Positions 5,716 to 13,553 of a stretch of DNA of 24,785 bases are shown one piece after another; the first letter of the stretch is position 1, and each line of letters begins with the position of its first letter. The stretch is taken from positions 1 through 24,785 of the forward strand of contig JAPLZR010000068.1 of NCBI GenBank assembly GCA_026394935.1, written 5' to 3'. Source of the stretch: Candidatus Woesearchaeota archaeon. Its GTDB lineage: Archaea > Nanobdellota > Nanobdellia > Woesearchaeales > ARS49. The notes below the pieces were generated by a model. That model saw nothing but the letters and a program-made list of their open reading frames with translations. It was not told where the DNA came from and did no database searches. Both the position numbers and the translations under genes were made by a program.

Positions 5716-8626
5716 GCCTAAAGTGACAAATAACTCTATGAGGTGGAAGACTTGGCTTGAGGCGCCGATGAAGGACGCGGCTAACTGCGAAATGCCCCGG
5801 CGATTCGTATGCAGGATTTGAACCGGGGATCTCCGAATCGGACTTCCGCTTGAAACCGAAAGGTTAGGGAACCCAGGGAATTGAAACGTCTTATTACCTG
5901 GAGGAAAAGAAATCAATTGAGATGCGGTTAGTAACAGCGAGTGAACACCGCAAACGGCAAACCGAATCAGGCAATGAAAATTGTCTGGAATGTGGGGTTA
6001 CGGACCTCCTTTTAAGCCTCGCTTGGAAACGCAAAGTGCACTGGAATGTGCCGCGACAAAGGGTGAAAGCCCCGTAGCGATAACTAAGCAAGCTGTGGAG
6101 GTATCCTGAGTACTGCTCCCCGGATACGGAGCAGGAAGTTGGGAGGCACTAGCTTCCAACCGTAAATACGTCTCAAGACCGATAGCGTACGAGTACCGTG
6201 AGGGAAAGTTGAAAAGAACCCTTAACAGGGAGTTAAAAGAGCCTGAAATCTCATAGACATAGAACGGCACGGACCTTCGGGTTTGTGTCGTACGTTTGGA
6301 ATAACGTGCCAGGGAGTGCATCTGCGTGGCAAGGTTAACTCGACAAGAGGAAGCCGAAGCGAAAGCAATATGCTCGCAAGCAATGAGGAGCACGGTGTGA
6401 AAGCGCCGGGAGTCACTCGGATGCGACCCGAAACCAGTCGATCTAATCCAGGGCATGGTGAAGCGAGGGTAAAACCTTGTGGAAGCCAGAAGCGGTGCTG
6501 CGTATAAACGCTCGCGTGACCTTGGACTAGGGGTGAAAAGCCAATCGAGACTGGTGATAGCTGGTTCCTACCAAAGTAGACGTAAGCCTAGCCTCGAGCG
6601 AGACTGCTGAGCTTGTAGAGCCACGGATTGGGGATTAAGGCATCGAAAGGTGTCGGTCCTTTGTCCAACTCCGAAGAACTCAGCGTCGTAGACCTCGGGA
6701 GACGGGGTGTATGCGTAAGGTGTACATCCGAAAGGGGAACAACCCTGACTACGGTTAAGGTCCCAAAGTAATGATTAAGTGTGAACGGACAAAAGGTATC
6801 TGCGCCCAGAGACAGCGGGGAGGTAGGCTCAGAAGCAGCCACCCTTTAAAAAGTGCGTAACAGCTTACCCGTCAAGAGCGCGGGTCCTTAAAACGGACGG
6901 GGCTAAATCATTCACCGATACCGTAGACGACCCAAAAGGTCGTGGTAGGTAGGCGTCCGGCTTGGACAGAACTTTCTCCGAAAGGAGGAAGGGACCGAGC
7001 TGGAATGAAAATCCTGGCGACAGTAAGATCTTAGACGTGTGAGAATCACGTCCACTGAAAGGGCAAGGGTTCCTTGGCAATGTCGATCAGCCAAGGGTCA
7101 GTCAGTCCTAACCGAACACCCAACTGGTGTTTGTGAGGAAAGGGCATCCGGTTAATATTCCGGAACTATTCAAGTATGCGTGGCAACACAAGCCATGCTC
7201 CAGACAGTTTCGGCTAGGCGGGCGCGAACCATCGTTTGCGCTAATCAGCATACATCCAAGGAGTATCATCACGATGTGAATTGGATGAAAGCTGAGAATG
7301 GTTTCTCTCTGAGGAATCCCGCTGATGCCATGACTCCTTGAAAATGGAGCGTGGAAAAATCTTGAATATCTGTACCAAGAACCAGCACTGGTGCCCCTAG
7401 GTGAGAAGCCTAAAGTGTGAAGGACTAATCTAGTTGAGGGAACTCGGCATATTAGCCCCGTGACTTCGGTCTAAGGGGTCCCTGCGTCTGTGCTCTACTG
7501 AGTGGCGGTCGCAGGGTGCAATTACTAGGGGGACCCGACTGTTTACCAAAAACACAACTGGCTGCTAAGCTGTAAAGCCTTGTACAGCCGGTGACGTCTG
7601 CCCAGTGACGGTATCCAAATGCTCGGTACAACGGGCTTAAGGACCGTTTAACGGCGGGAGTAACTATAACTCTCTTAAGGTAGCGAAATGCCTTGTCATT
7701 TGATTGGTGACGTGCATGAAGGGCGCAACGAGGTCTCTACTGTCCCCAACTGGAACCCTCCGAACACTTCCTTCTGGTGGGAAGACCAGAGATCTCCAGT
7801 GGGAAACGAAGACCCCGTGAAACTTTACTGTAGCTTGTAGCTGTGACGCGAGTTGTTCTGTATAGAGTATGTGGGAGCCGCTTGAGGCGTATGTCGTCAG
7901 GCATGCGCTGAGGCAACGATGTAACACCACACCTAACAGCTTGCGTCACTTACTTCGAAAGAAGGACACCTGCTGGCGGACAGTTCGGCTGGGGTGGCAC
8001 GCCGATGAAAAGATATCATTGGCGCCCTAAGGTCGGCTCAGTCCGGTCAGAAATCGGACGTGGAGTGCAAGGGCATAAGCCGGCCTGACTGAATCCCTGA
8101 TAAGGACGGATTCAGATACGAAAGTATGGCCTAGCGAACCCCCGTGTCCTCATTAGTGGGGGCCGGGTATGACCGAAAAGTTACTCCGGGGGTAACAGAG
8201 TCGTCGCGCCCAAGAGTTCGCATCGACGGCGCGGATTGCTACATCGACGTCGGCTCTTCCTATCCTGGCCGTGCAGAAGCGGCCAAGGGTGAAGGGGTTC
8301 ACTTGTTAAAAGGGATCGTTAGCTGGGTTCACAACGCTGTGAGGCAGTTGGTTTGATATCTACTGGAGATGTTGGAAGGCTGAGAGGAAGGATGCCATAG
8401 TACGAGAGGAACTGGCATTCGGCGCCACTGGTTTACCGGTTGTCCGATAGGGCATAAAGCCGGGCAGCTACGCGTTTTATGGTAAGTTCTGAAAGCATCT
8501 AAGAATGAAACATTCCTCGAAAAGAGCCTTCTTAGGGCATGGCTAGAAGAGCCGTTTAATGGAACTGGTGTGTAAGCACGAAGGTAACGACGTGTTCAGC
8601 ATGCAGTCCCCAACGCCCGTACTTTA
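5716..8626 (+). rRNA. rrl: 23S ribosomal RNA
   Basis: Conserved large-subunit landmarks are continuous: the 5' region GAGGCGCCGATGAAGGACG, the AGAAGCAGCCA segment of the GTPase-centre domain, TAACTATAACTCTCTTAAGG with GTAGCGAAATGCCTTGTC (the 1930 region), GGTAACAGAG...CCCAAGAGTTC (the 2450-2480 region) and the sarcin-ricin loop AGTACGAGAGGA near 8400. The length of about 2910 nt is normal, and the usual archaeal intron sites (about 1930, 2450-2600) are uninterrupted. The ends are approximate, set by similarity to E. coli numbering and by the flanking stem. No 5S rRNA or further tRNA follows, so 5S must be elsewhere. Open frames within this span on either strand are spurious. Confidence 0.96.
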
Positions 8627-8650
8627 AGACTAGAGTTTGACTATGAACGG
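8625..8650 (+). other. 23S processing stem, 3' strand
   Basis: TAAGACTAGAGTTTGACTAT followed by GAACGG is complementary to 5600-5625 with a single G-U pair. It may overlap the last few bases of the mature 23S. Confidence 0.85.
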
Positions 8651-8657
8651 TTTCTCC

Positions 8658-8665
8658 TTTTTTTT
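8658..8665 (+). terminator. T-run terminator of the rRNA operon
   Basis: Eight T residues, within TTTCTCCTTTTTTTTC, directly follow the 23S processing stem. Archaeal polymerase terminates at such oligo-T tracts. The tract also abuts the stop codon of the convergent gene. Confidence 0.6.
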
Positions 8666-9093
8666 CACTTATTTGACACATTTTTTTCAATCTTCCACTT
8701 TTCGTACTGCGCCCAAACGGATTTTCTTTCCTCGATTTTACTGTCAAGAAACTCCATATAGTGATACAATTTACGCATGAACAAATTTATCTTGCCTGAA
8801 TGAGCACAGTATTGCTCCTGAGAAAGATATTTCAAATCCTTTGCCAATTCTAGAATAGCCTGCACCTCACAACAACTACGGTAGCAGAAAATGCAAAAAT
8901 TAAGAAAAATCTTGTACGAGCGAGCACCGCTTCCTTCAGCAATATTCAAAGGAAGACAGGTAACTGCACGACGCAACTGAGAGCTCAAGTTATTGCTTTC
9001 GTGCTCAGGAAAGAATGCCAATAGTTTGTATGTATCCAGCACAATTTCATGAGCCATGTGATAAATTTCGAGTTTATGATAGTCCACTACCAT
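8665..9093 (-). CDS. Four-helix-bundle protein of the 23S rRNA-IVS (S23) family
   Basis: This 142-residue protein has the hallmarks of the 23S rRNA intervening-sequence family: 'D(Y/F)..LE.(Y/W).MA.E....Y', 'FP..E...L..QLRRA..(S/C)(L/V)PLNIAEGSG..S...F..F...C..S..EVQ..L.LA', and a C-terminal helix 'KINLFMRKLYHYMEFLDSKI'. These are small antiparallel four-helix bundles. They were first noticed inside intervening sequences of bacterial 23S genes and are widespread as stand-alone genes, with no established biochemical activity. Here the gene lies just downstream of 23S, convergent with it, and its stop codon touches the rRNA terminator. ATG 9093 lies 28 nt from TTTTAATG, suggesting a leaderless mRNA. 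The lysine-rich tail (residues 125-142) extends the usual domain slightly. Confidence 0.9.
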   Translation of the reverse strand: MVVDYHKLEIYHMAHEIVLDTYKLLAFFPEHESNNLSSQLRRAVTCLPLNIAEGSGARSYKIFLNFCIFCYRSCCEVQAILELAKDLKYLSQEQYCAHSGKINLFMRKLYHYMEFLDSKIEERKSVWAQYEKWKIEKNVSNK

Positions 9094-9113
9094 AAGTATG
9101 TATAAGCTGAACT

Positions 9114-9121
9114 CATTAAAA
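9114..9121 (-). promoter_or_regulatory. TATA-like box of four-helix-bundle gene
   Basis: TTTTAATG on the minus strand, 28 nt from the ATG. Confidence 0.45.
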
Positions 9122-9264
9122 TTTGCATCGGCTGTTTAGTTGAAAATATTACGGGCAGGGCGGAAAGGCTTGCGAGAAAAAGATTCAAAGATTGAAAAAA
9201 CTTCAGAATAAGCCGAAAAAAGACTTTTGACAGCCCACTCACAATATTTGACTGCTCAGATAAA

Positions 9265-9272
9265 TTTAAATA
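9265..9272 (+). promoter_or_regulatory. TATA box of the 9309-10250 gene trio
   Basis: TTTAAATA predicts transcription from about 9296. The rest of the 9094-9308 intergenic stretch shows nothing convincing. Confidence 0.6.
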
Positions 9273-9308
9273 GCATCCCAAATTGATATATTGAAAGAGG
9301 TGATAATC

Positions 9309-9737
9309 TTGACAGAAGGACTAATTTTAGGACCAGCAATCGCGCTTGGAATTGTCATAGGAGCATACGAAGCTATAATTATACATCGTGACGTCACAAT
9401 ACCAACACACCGGTTCAGCCACGGTTTACACGCATTCGGACTGTCAATCCTTTTTGTTCTATGCACAATGAACGCAGAATTTGTATTAAGCTTAATTCCC
9501 GCACTGAAATCCATTCCAGTTTTAGGAACAGCACTAGGACTGCACATAGCAATCGGACTGATTGCAGCAATAAAAATCCACGGAGCAAGCATGGCGATAC
9601 GAGGATCAGGAATGGGCGGCGGAAGAGGAATGGGAGAAACCTGGTTTCACAGCATATTCATAGGAGCATTAATCGTTGCAGCGCCGTACGCTTACCCGGT
9701 AGTAGAACCAATGATTCCGGGCTGGCTAAAGTTCTGA
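9309..9737 (+). CDS. Conserved-looking integral membrane protein (about 4 TM), function unknown
   Basis: This 142-residue protein has hydrophobic segments near residues 3-22, 42-62, 70-92 and 110-135. A His/Arg-containing loop (IIIHRDVTIPTHRFSHG) follows the first segment, and a Gly/Arg-rich loop (SGMGGGRGMGETWFHS) precedes the last. Both polar loops are compact and could be functional sites, but no family was recognised. TTG 9309 is chosen because a good Shine-Dalgarno (GAGGTGAT) precedes it at the right distance and the TATA box predicts a short leader. An in-frame TTG at 9291 would place the start upstream of that site. The stop overlaps the next gene's ATG (TGATG), indicating translational coupling. 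Confidence 0.75.
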   Translation: MTEGLILGPAIALGIVIGAYEAIIIHRDVTIPTHRFSHGLHAFGLSILFVLCTMNAEFVLSLIPALKSIPVLGTALGLHIAIGLIAAIKIHGASMAIRGSGMGGGRGMGETWFHSIFIGALIVAAPYAYPVVEPMIPGWLKF

Positions 9738-9994
9738 TGAATGCGCAGGAAGCAATCTCGCAATTAAGCAATGCTCTAGCAATCGTCAACCAGGAAAGTT
9801 TTGACAAGGAAACTATCAGAACACTGACAAAATTTGTAGATGACAAGCACAAGCAATACATTGAACGAGGATTGATGCTCAACGACAGGCATCTGATAAT
9901 GCACGGAATCGTAGGAGCGCTAAGCCATTATGAAGCAGAAAAAGACAAGGAAAAGTTCGAGAAAAAAATATCTTCCATCGCGCAAGACTCTTAG
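9737..9994 (+). CDS. Small helical protein, function unknown (85 aa)
   Basis: The ATG shares its A with the TGA of the preceding membrane protein, so the start is set by coupling. The sequence (MNAQEAISQLSNALAIVNQE...) is almost entirely charged and helix-forming, with no Cys and no membrane segment. The tail is Lys/Glu-rich (EAEKDKEKFEKKISS). No domain was recognised. It is the middle gene of an apparent three-gene unit with the membrane protein upstream and another small helical protein downstream. Confidence 0.65.
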   Translation: MNAQEAISQLSNALAIVNQESFDKETIRTLTKFVDDKHKQYIERGLMLNDRHLIMHGIVGALSHYEAEKDKEKFEKKISSIAQDS

Positions 9995-10004
9995 CACACT
10001 GCTT

Positions 10005-10250
10005 GTGAAGCTGGAAAGCTGCCACAACGCACTAGATGCGCACAAGAACTTCAACCTAGCTGAAGTGCTTATCGGCGAGTATTACCAGGACATACCACAG
10101 GAATTAATCGACAAAAGAATAACAAAAAGCATTCTCGACGCGCTAAAAGAAAGAAACAGGGAATTACTGTTTGCAGCAGTAGAAGCGGAAATTGAAAGAT
10201 TAAGAACGGAAAAAGTAAAATTGTTGTGGGAAAAAATCACTCAATCTTAA
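10005..10250 (+). CDS. Small helical protein, function unknown
   Basis: The core sequence 'KLESCHNALDAHKNFNLAEVLIGEYYQDIPQELIDKRI', with a following helical pair ending 'LLWEKITQS', looks like a compact alpha-helical soluble protein. No family was recognised. The start is uncertain: GTG 10005 gives 81 residues and begins 10 nt after the previous stop. The only in-frame ATG, at 9930, would add a very basic 25-residue segment (MKQKKTRKSSRKKYLPSRK...) and overlap the preceding gene by 65 nt. Neither has a Shine-Dalgarno motif. The 3' end overlaps the convergent eL33 gene by 14 nt. Confidence 0.6.
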   Translation: MKLESCHNALDAHKNFNLAEVLIGEYYQDIPQELIDKRITKSILDALKERNRELLFAAVEAEIERLRTEKVKLLWEKITQS

Positions 10251-10500
10251 CTTCTTCACCTAAGCTCTGACCTGGCAAGCCACGCTCAAAAATAACTCTC
10301 AAAGCACCCTTGTTGCCGTGCAAAGCAGAAATCTTGCCTTTTATTGCAGTCTTTTGCTTTCCAGGAGCAGTCCAGACAGCGGACTTTCCAATCAGTGACT
10401 GCGCTTTATCGCGCTTGTCAACGCCAGGAACAACAACTACCAGCTGATTGCCCTTCTTTCTCCTGAAACTTCCCCTGAAATGCGAGATAATGCCCATCAT
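10237..10500 (-). CDS. rpl35ae: Ribosomal protein eL33 (L35Ae)
   Basis: This 87-residue large-subunit protein matches L35Ae throughout: the N-terminal 'GIISHFRGS.RRKKGNQLVVVVPGVD.RD.A..LIGK.AVW', then 'GKISALHGNKGALRVIFERGLPGQSLGEEV.I'. The 'HGN(K)GA(L/V)R..F.(R/K)GLPGQ' segment is diagnostic. ATG 10500 (MMGIIS) lies 31 nt from TTTATAAA and has no Shine-Dalgarno, so a leaderless mRNA is likely. The second ATG (10497) is nearly equivalent. The gene is monocistronic by appearance. A GC-rich repeat related to the one upstream of eL41 lies between it and the TctA-like gene. Confidence 0.95.
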   Translation of the reverse strand: MMGIISHFRGSFRRKKGNQLVVVVPGVDKRDKAQSLIGKSAVWTAPGKQKTAIKGKISALHGNKGALRVIFERGLPGQSLGEEVKIE

Positions 10501-10523
10501 ACCGACGAAGAGAAAAGAGGGTG

Positions 10524-10531
10524 TTTATAAA
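10524..10531 (-). promoter_or_regulatory. TATA box of eL33 gene
   Basis: TTTATAAA on the minus strand, 31 nt from ATG 10500. Confidence 0.7.
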
Positions 10532-10565
10532 GCTATCTATGATGGATATTTCTGCAACACGTAAA

Positions 10566-10630
10566 CGCCTCCGGCGATGGACACTCCTCACTCTGCACTC
10601 CGAACATCCGTTCAGTCGTGCGAGTTCGTC
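10566..10630 (-). repeat. GC-rich dispersed repeat, copy B (upstream of eL33 promoter)
   Basis: On the minus strand this begins just after the TctA-like stop codon and reads GACGAACTCGCACGACTGAA and onward. It aligns to 2908-2970 with scattered, mostly transition differences and one or two small gaps. Like copy A, it precedes a ribosomal protein TATA box in the same orientation. Confidence 0.5.
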
Positions 10631-10632
10631 TA

Positions 10633-11787
10633 CTACCATAACAAAATCAGCGTAGGCAGTAACAAACAGCCCATTGCATGACTTCTGGAAATATTCGTCA
10701 AAGGAGCAATAAGGCCGATGCAGGCTGCTGTGACAAAAATAATCACGCCAAGCCAGCCAGACAAAACAAAAGACATAATTAACAGGAAAAACAAGATGAA
10801 CAAAGAAATCAAGGAATAGTCAATGTTCTCAACCAGCAAAGCATACCATTTGGAAGCAAACAAGGCAACAATCGCAGCAATACCAACAGAAAAACAAGCA
10901 ACTGCTATAAATGCATACAAAACCGGGCTTGAAATACTTCCGAGCAATTGGTCGATAACAACAACAGCACCGTTCCTTGCCTTGCCAAGAGAGAAAAAAG
11001 CCACTAAAGAGATTAAAACATCGACAGTACCAAGAGCGCCAACAAGAACAAGATACGAGAATGATTTCTGACGCTTAACTTGCGCCAATGCCGCTGCCTG
11101 AGAAGGACCAAGACCGGGAAACAAAGTAACAATACTGCCGGCAAGAACGCCGGAAAGAACAGAAAACAATAAAGAACGCTTAGGCAACCTGACGACATCA
11201 GTATCGATTTGCTCGGGAATCTCAACTTTATCAAACAAAGAAAACAACAGATTGCCTGCACCAAAAAGACCTGATAACAAAGGAAACAAAGGCTCGCAAA
11301 CACTGTCCAAAGAAAAAAAGCCCAAAAAACCAGCAAGCAAAAAAACGACAAAAGCCCACCACGAATCACGCAAAAGCAGGATAATCACCAGAACAAGAAG
11401 AAGCCAAAACAAAAAAGGACGGATAACTGAAAAAATCAACGGAAAACCAAACAGAAAAACAGGCAAAAGAAAAAGACAAAAAATGAAACCCAAAACACTA
11501 CCTGCAACACAAAACTTCACTGCCTCAATGCCAAACCCTTTTCTCAGCAACTGATGACCAGGCAACAACGCCATAACATCATCTGACGCGCCAAGAAAAA
11601 CAGTTGGCAAAGCATCAACAACAGAACGCGAAACCGCCAAAGAAACAAGAAGAACACAGGAAAAAAGAACATCAAAATGCAAACCCGCAATCAGGACAGC
11701 CAAAAGGTTAGTATGCAAACCAGGAAAAAGACCTGCACAAACACCAATAAACAAACCAATAACGGCTCCAAATATAAGCTCAATCAT
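10633..11787 (-). CDS. TctA-like integral membrane protein (archaeal TctA/DUF112 family)
   Basis: This 384-residue, about 10-helix membrane protein carries the internally duplicated signature of the TctA family: 'G(L)FPGLHTN' at residues 19-27 and 'TLFPGLGPSQAAA' at about 221-233. It also has the 'DALPTVFLGASDDVMALLPGHQLL.KG' segment at about 58-84. TctA is the large membrane subunit of tripartite tricarboxylate transporters. The archaeal branch occurs without recognisable TctB or TctC partners, and its substrate is unknown. No TctB or periplasmic binding protein is encoded nearby here. It overlaps the upstream OB-fold gene by 8 nt and is therefore co-translated with it. The family assignment is firm and the transport substrate cannot be inferred. 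Confidence 0.9.
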   Translation of the reverse strand: MIELIFGAVIGLFIGVCAGLFPGLHTNLLAVLIAGLHFDVLFSCVLLVSLAVSRSVVDALPTVFLGASDDVMALLPGHQLLRKGFGIEAVKFCVAGSVLGFIFCLFLLPVFLFGFPLIFSVIRPFLFWLLLVLVIILLLRDSWWAFVVFLLAGFLGFFSLDSVCEPLFPLLSGLFGAGNLLFSLFDKVEIPEQIDTDVVRLPKRSLLFSVLSGVLAGSIVTLFPGLGPSQAAALAQVKRQKSFSYLVLVGALGTVDVLISLVAFFSLGKARNGAVVVIDQLLGSISSPVLYAFIAVACFSVGIAAIVALFASKWYALLVENIDYSLISLFILFFLLIMSFVLSGWLGVIIFVTAACIGLIAPLTNISRSHAMGCLLLPTLILLW

Positions 11788-12064
11788 AGGACTCTACAAT
11801 AAACTCGACACGACCCTTATACTGCTGAAGACGACCGGTTAGAGTGTGTTTTCCTGGCTCAATATCAAGCTTTTCAAAAGAGACAACAGTCATATTATCA
11901 GGCACAAAACTAATGAACGTCACTTTTTCCTTTTCGGAAACATACTTAACTGTGCCTGACAACTGCAAAGACTGAGGAGAAACGTCAGGCTTAAGGAAGA
12001 AAATGGCGGTAAGACCAGCCAAAGAAAGAAACAATGAGATAATGAGCAAAACCTTTCTTTTCAT
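11780..12064 (-). CDS. Membrane-anchored OB-fold-like protein
   Basis: The protein starts MKRKVLLIISLFLSLAGLTA, a signal-anchor helix. A beta-rich domain of about 65 residues follows: 'LQLSGTVKYVSEKEKVTFISFVPDN..TVVSFEKLDIEPGKHTLTGRLQQYKGRVEFIVESYD'. The 'G.V...........F.......v......i..G....v.G....Y.G..e.iv' pattern is that of OB-fold (tRNA_anti/RPA-like) domains, which are often found tethered to archaeal membranes. ATG 12064 (94 residues) is chosen because it is 27 nt from TTTAATTA. The upstream ATG 12076 would be only 15 nt from the TATA box, too close for transcription to include it. It overlaps the TctA-like gene and forms a two-gene unit. Confidence 0.65.
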   Translation of the reverse strand: MKRKVLLIISLFLSLAGLTAIFFLKPDVSPQSLQLSGTVKYVSEKEKVTFISFVPDNMTVVSFEKLDIEPGKHTLTGRLQQYKGRVEFIVESYD

Positions 12065-12083
12065 AACAATACGCATGTTAAAC

Positions 12084-12091
12084 TAATTAAA
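12084..12091 (-). promoter_or_regulatory. TATA-like box of OB-fold/TctA-like operon
   Basis: TTTAATTA on the minus strand, 27 nt from ATG 12064. Confidence 0.5.
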
Positions 12092-12184
12092 GGGTCTATC
12101 TACTCGAAACCTGAAAAGATTACTGAATGGGCTGGAAAAATTGCGGAAAAAACACTATTTTTCGGAAACTGTACCACACAAAAA

Positions 12185-12192
12185 CATAAAAA
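12185..12192 (+). promoter_or_regulatory. TATA-like box of Cas4/RecB-like nuclease gene
   Basis: CATAAAAA, 29 nt from ATG 12214. A leaderless mRNA is predicted. Confidence 0.5.
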
Positions 12193-12213
12193 GGAGCACG
12201 GTTCCAGCAATTT

Positions 12214-13014
12214 ATGCCAAAAAGGGTGCAAAGTCCAAGCTCAATAAAAACGTACAACCAATGCCCCAGAAAATACTATTACACCTACATTCTGGAAATA
12301 GAAACACCTCCAAACATACACCAAGTAAGAGGAAACATAGCACACTCTGTACTTGAACACTTCTTTGACATAGACACCGGCACCATTTTCATGGAAAACT
12401 ATGAACTGCACCTGAAACTGGTTGTACAACAGTTATTGCTGAAAGAATGGCAGTACGCCAAGCCCAAACTAAACAAAATAGAACTCACACACGACCAGCA
12501 AATATTCTACTTTGAAGAAACACTCACAATGCTGTTCAACTGGCTGGAATCGTTCTGCGCAAAACTGTCAAAACAAAAAGGAACATTCCAGGAAAGATTC
12601 AAACACCTCACGCCAGAAAGAGAACAACTTTTCATATCAGAAAAATACAACGCAAAAGGAATCATAGACGCAATAGAAAACCAAGGAGACGGCACAATAC
12701 GCCTAATGGACTACAAAACATCCAGCAATGAGAACCTGAACGAACATTTACTGCAGCTTGCAATATACTGTTTGCTGTACTTTGACAAAAACGGACAAAT
12801 GCCAAAACAAGCAGGAGTATACTTCTTAAAAGGAAAAGAAGCTTTGATAGACGTGGACGAGAAACTGCTGGAAATGGCAAAAAAAGAAATAGAACACGTG
12901 CATTCAGCAACAGAAACAGCAGACGTAAACCATTACCCTAAAGACCCAGGACCACTATGCAAATGGAGCAGCGGACACTGCGCATTCTACGATATATGCA
13001 GACCGCATGAGTAA
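12214..13014 (+). CDS. PD-(D/E)XK exonuclease with Fe-S cluster cysteines (Cas4/RecB-like)
   Basis: This 266-residue nuclease is of the PD-(D/E)XK superfamily (PDDEXK_1/Cas4/AddB-C type). It has the N-terminal 'SPSSIKTYNQCPRKYYY' motif with Cys17 and His44 in 'GNIAHSVLEHF'. The catalytic core is D152 ('GIIDAI') with D166 and K168 ('LMDYKTSS'), followed by the helical 'LLQLAIYCLLYF' motif (Q181). Three further cysteines, C249, C256 and C262 ('LC.WSSGHC.FYDIC'), complete the four-Cys set that binds a [4Fe-4S] cluster in Cas4 and AddB. Such enzymes degrade DNA ends, as 5'-3' exonucleases in characterised Cas4 proteins. No other cas gene or CRISPR array is present, so it is better seen as a stand-alone repair-type nuclease. 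It stands alone with its own leaderless-type promoter. Confidence 0.9.
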   Translation: MPKRVQSPSSIKTYNQCPRKYYYTYILEIETPPNIHQVRGNIAHSVLEHFFDIDTGTIFMENYELHLKLVVQQLLLKEWQYAKPKLNKIELTHDQQIFYFEETLTMLFNWLESFCAKLSKQKGTFQERFKHLTPEREQLFISEKYNAKGIIDAIENQGDGTIRLMDYKTSSNENLNEHLLQLAIYCLLYFDKNGQMPKQAGVYFLKGKEALIDVDEKLLEMAKKEIEHVHSATETADVNHYPKDPGPLCKWSSGHCAFYDICRPHE

Positions 13015-13017
13015 CCT

Positions 13018-13025
13018 TTTTAAAA
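13018..13025 (+). promoter_or_regulatory. TATA-like box of the 13047 membrane-protein gene
   Basis: TTTTAAAA, 29 nt from ATG 13047 and just after the nuclease stop codon. Confidence 0.55.
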
Positions 13026-13046
13026 TAAGTTCCACTTGATGAATAC

Positions 13047-13553
13047 ATGCAGGACATATTCAGATTGCTGGTTGAAGTCGGATTAATTGATGTCATACTG
13101 CCATTCGTTCTCGTATTCACAATAACTTACGGAATACTTCAAAAAACAAAAGTGCTCGGAACAAACAGGGCAAATGCAATGGTAGCATTTGTTTTGGGAT
13201 TCTTCACAGTACTGACGGCAAACCTGCTCAACATCATAAACATACTGCTGTTCTATTTTGTCATATTATTAGTAATCGGTCTAATGCTCGCATTAGTGTT
13301 CGGAATGACAGGCGCAGGAAGAAACAAGCTAACGTGGATTATTTTACTGGGATTTGCAGCACTGTTCGTGTTTTTGGCACTTGAAAGATTAGGCATACTG
13401 ACAAAAAACCAGTTCTGGACATTTGCGATAGCAGCAGTTATCATAGGAGTAATAGTCGCAGCAATCGCAAGACATTACAAAGAAGAGAAAAAAGGCGGAA
13501 AGCCGGCAAAATCAGAAAAAACAGTATCAGCAGAAGGACATCAGGAAATTTAA
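13047..13553 (+). CDS. DPANN-type multi-TM membrane protein, function unknown
   Basis: The 168-residue protein has four hydrophobic segments, at about residues 12-32, 44-90 (a long or double span), 95-112 and 124-142. A soluble Lys-rich tail (RHYKEEKKGGKPAKSEKTV) would be cytoplasmic by the positive-inside rule. The N-terminal pattern 'LPFVLVFTITYGILQKTKVLG.NR.NAMVAFVLGFF' recurs, from memory, in many small membrane proteins of DPANN archaea. No biochemical function is known for that group. It starts 29 nt from a TATA box with no Shine-Dalgarno motif. The last bases overlap the convergent metallophosphoesterase gene by 4 nt. Confidence 0.75.
   Translation: MQDIFRLLVEVGLIDVILPFVLVFTITYGILQKTKVLGTNRANAMVAFVLGFFTVLTANLLNIINILLFYFVILLVIGLMLALVFGMTGAGRNKLTWIILLGFAALFVFLALERLGILTKNQFWTFAIAAVIIGVIVAAIARHYKEEKKGGKPAKSEKTVSAEGHQEI

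Noticed and set aside
9087..9281. A 64-codon minus-strand frame in the intergenic region before the 9309 gene
   Set aside because: It has no promoter or ribosome binding site, an atypical composition, and it opposes the real promoters of the flanking genes.
8651..9308. A 5S rRNA or further tRNA after 23S
   Set aside because: No 5S-like sequence or tRNA fold was found. The 23S is followed by a T-run and a convergent protein gene.
10418..10639. A 73-codon minus-strand frame over the eL33 promoter
   Set aside because: It overlaps the eL33 gene in another frame and spans the GC-rich repeat and the TATA box. It has no recognisable domain.
12214..13014. Calling the nuclease Cas4 and looking for a CRISPR array
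   Set aside because: No repeat-spacer array and no other cas gene is present in the window. The superfamily call is enough.
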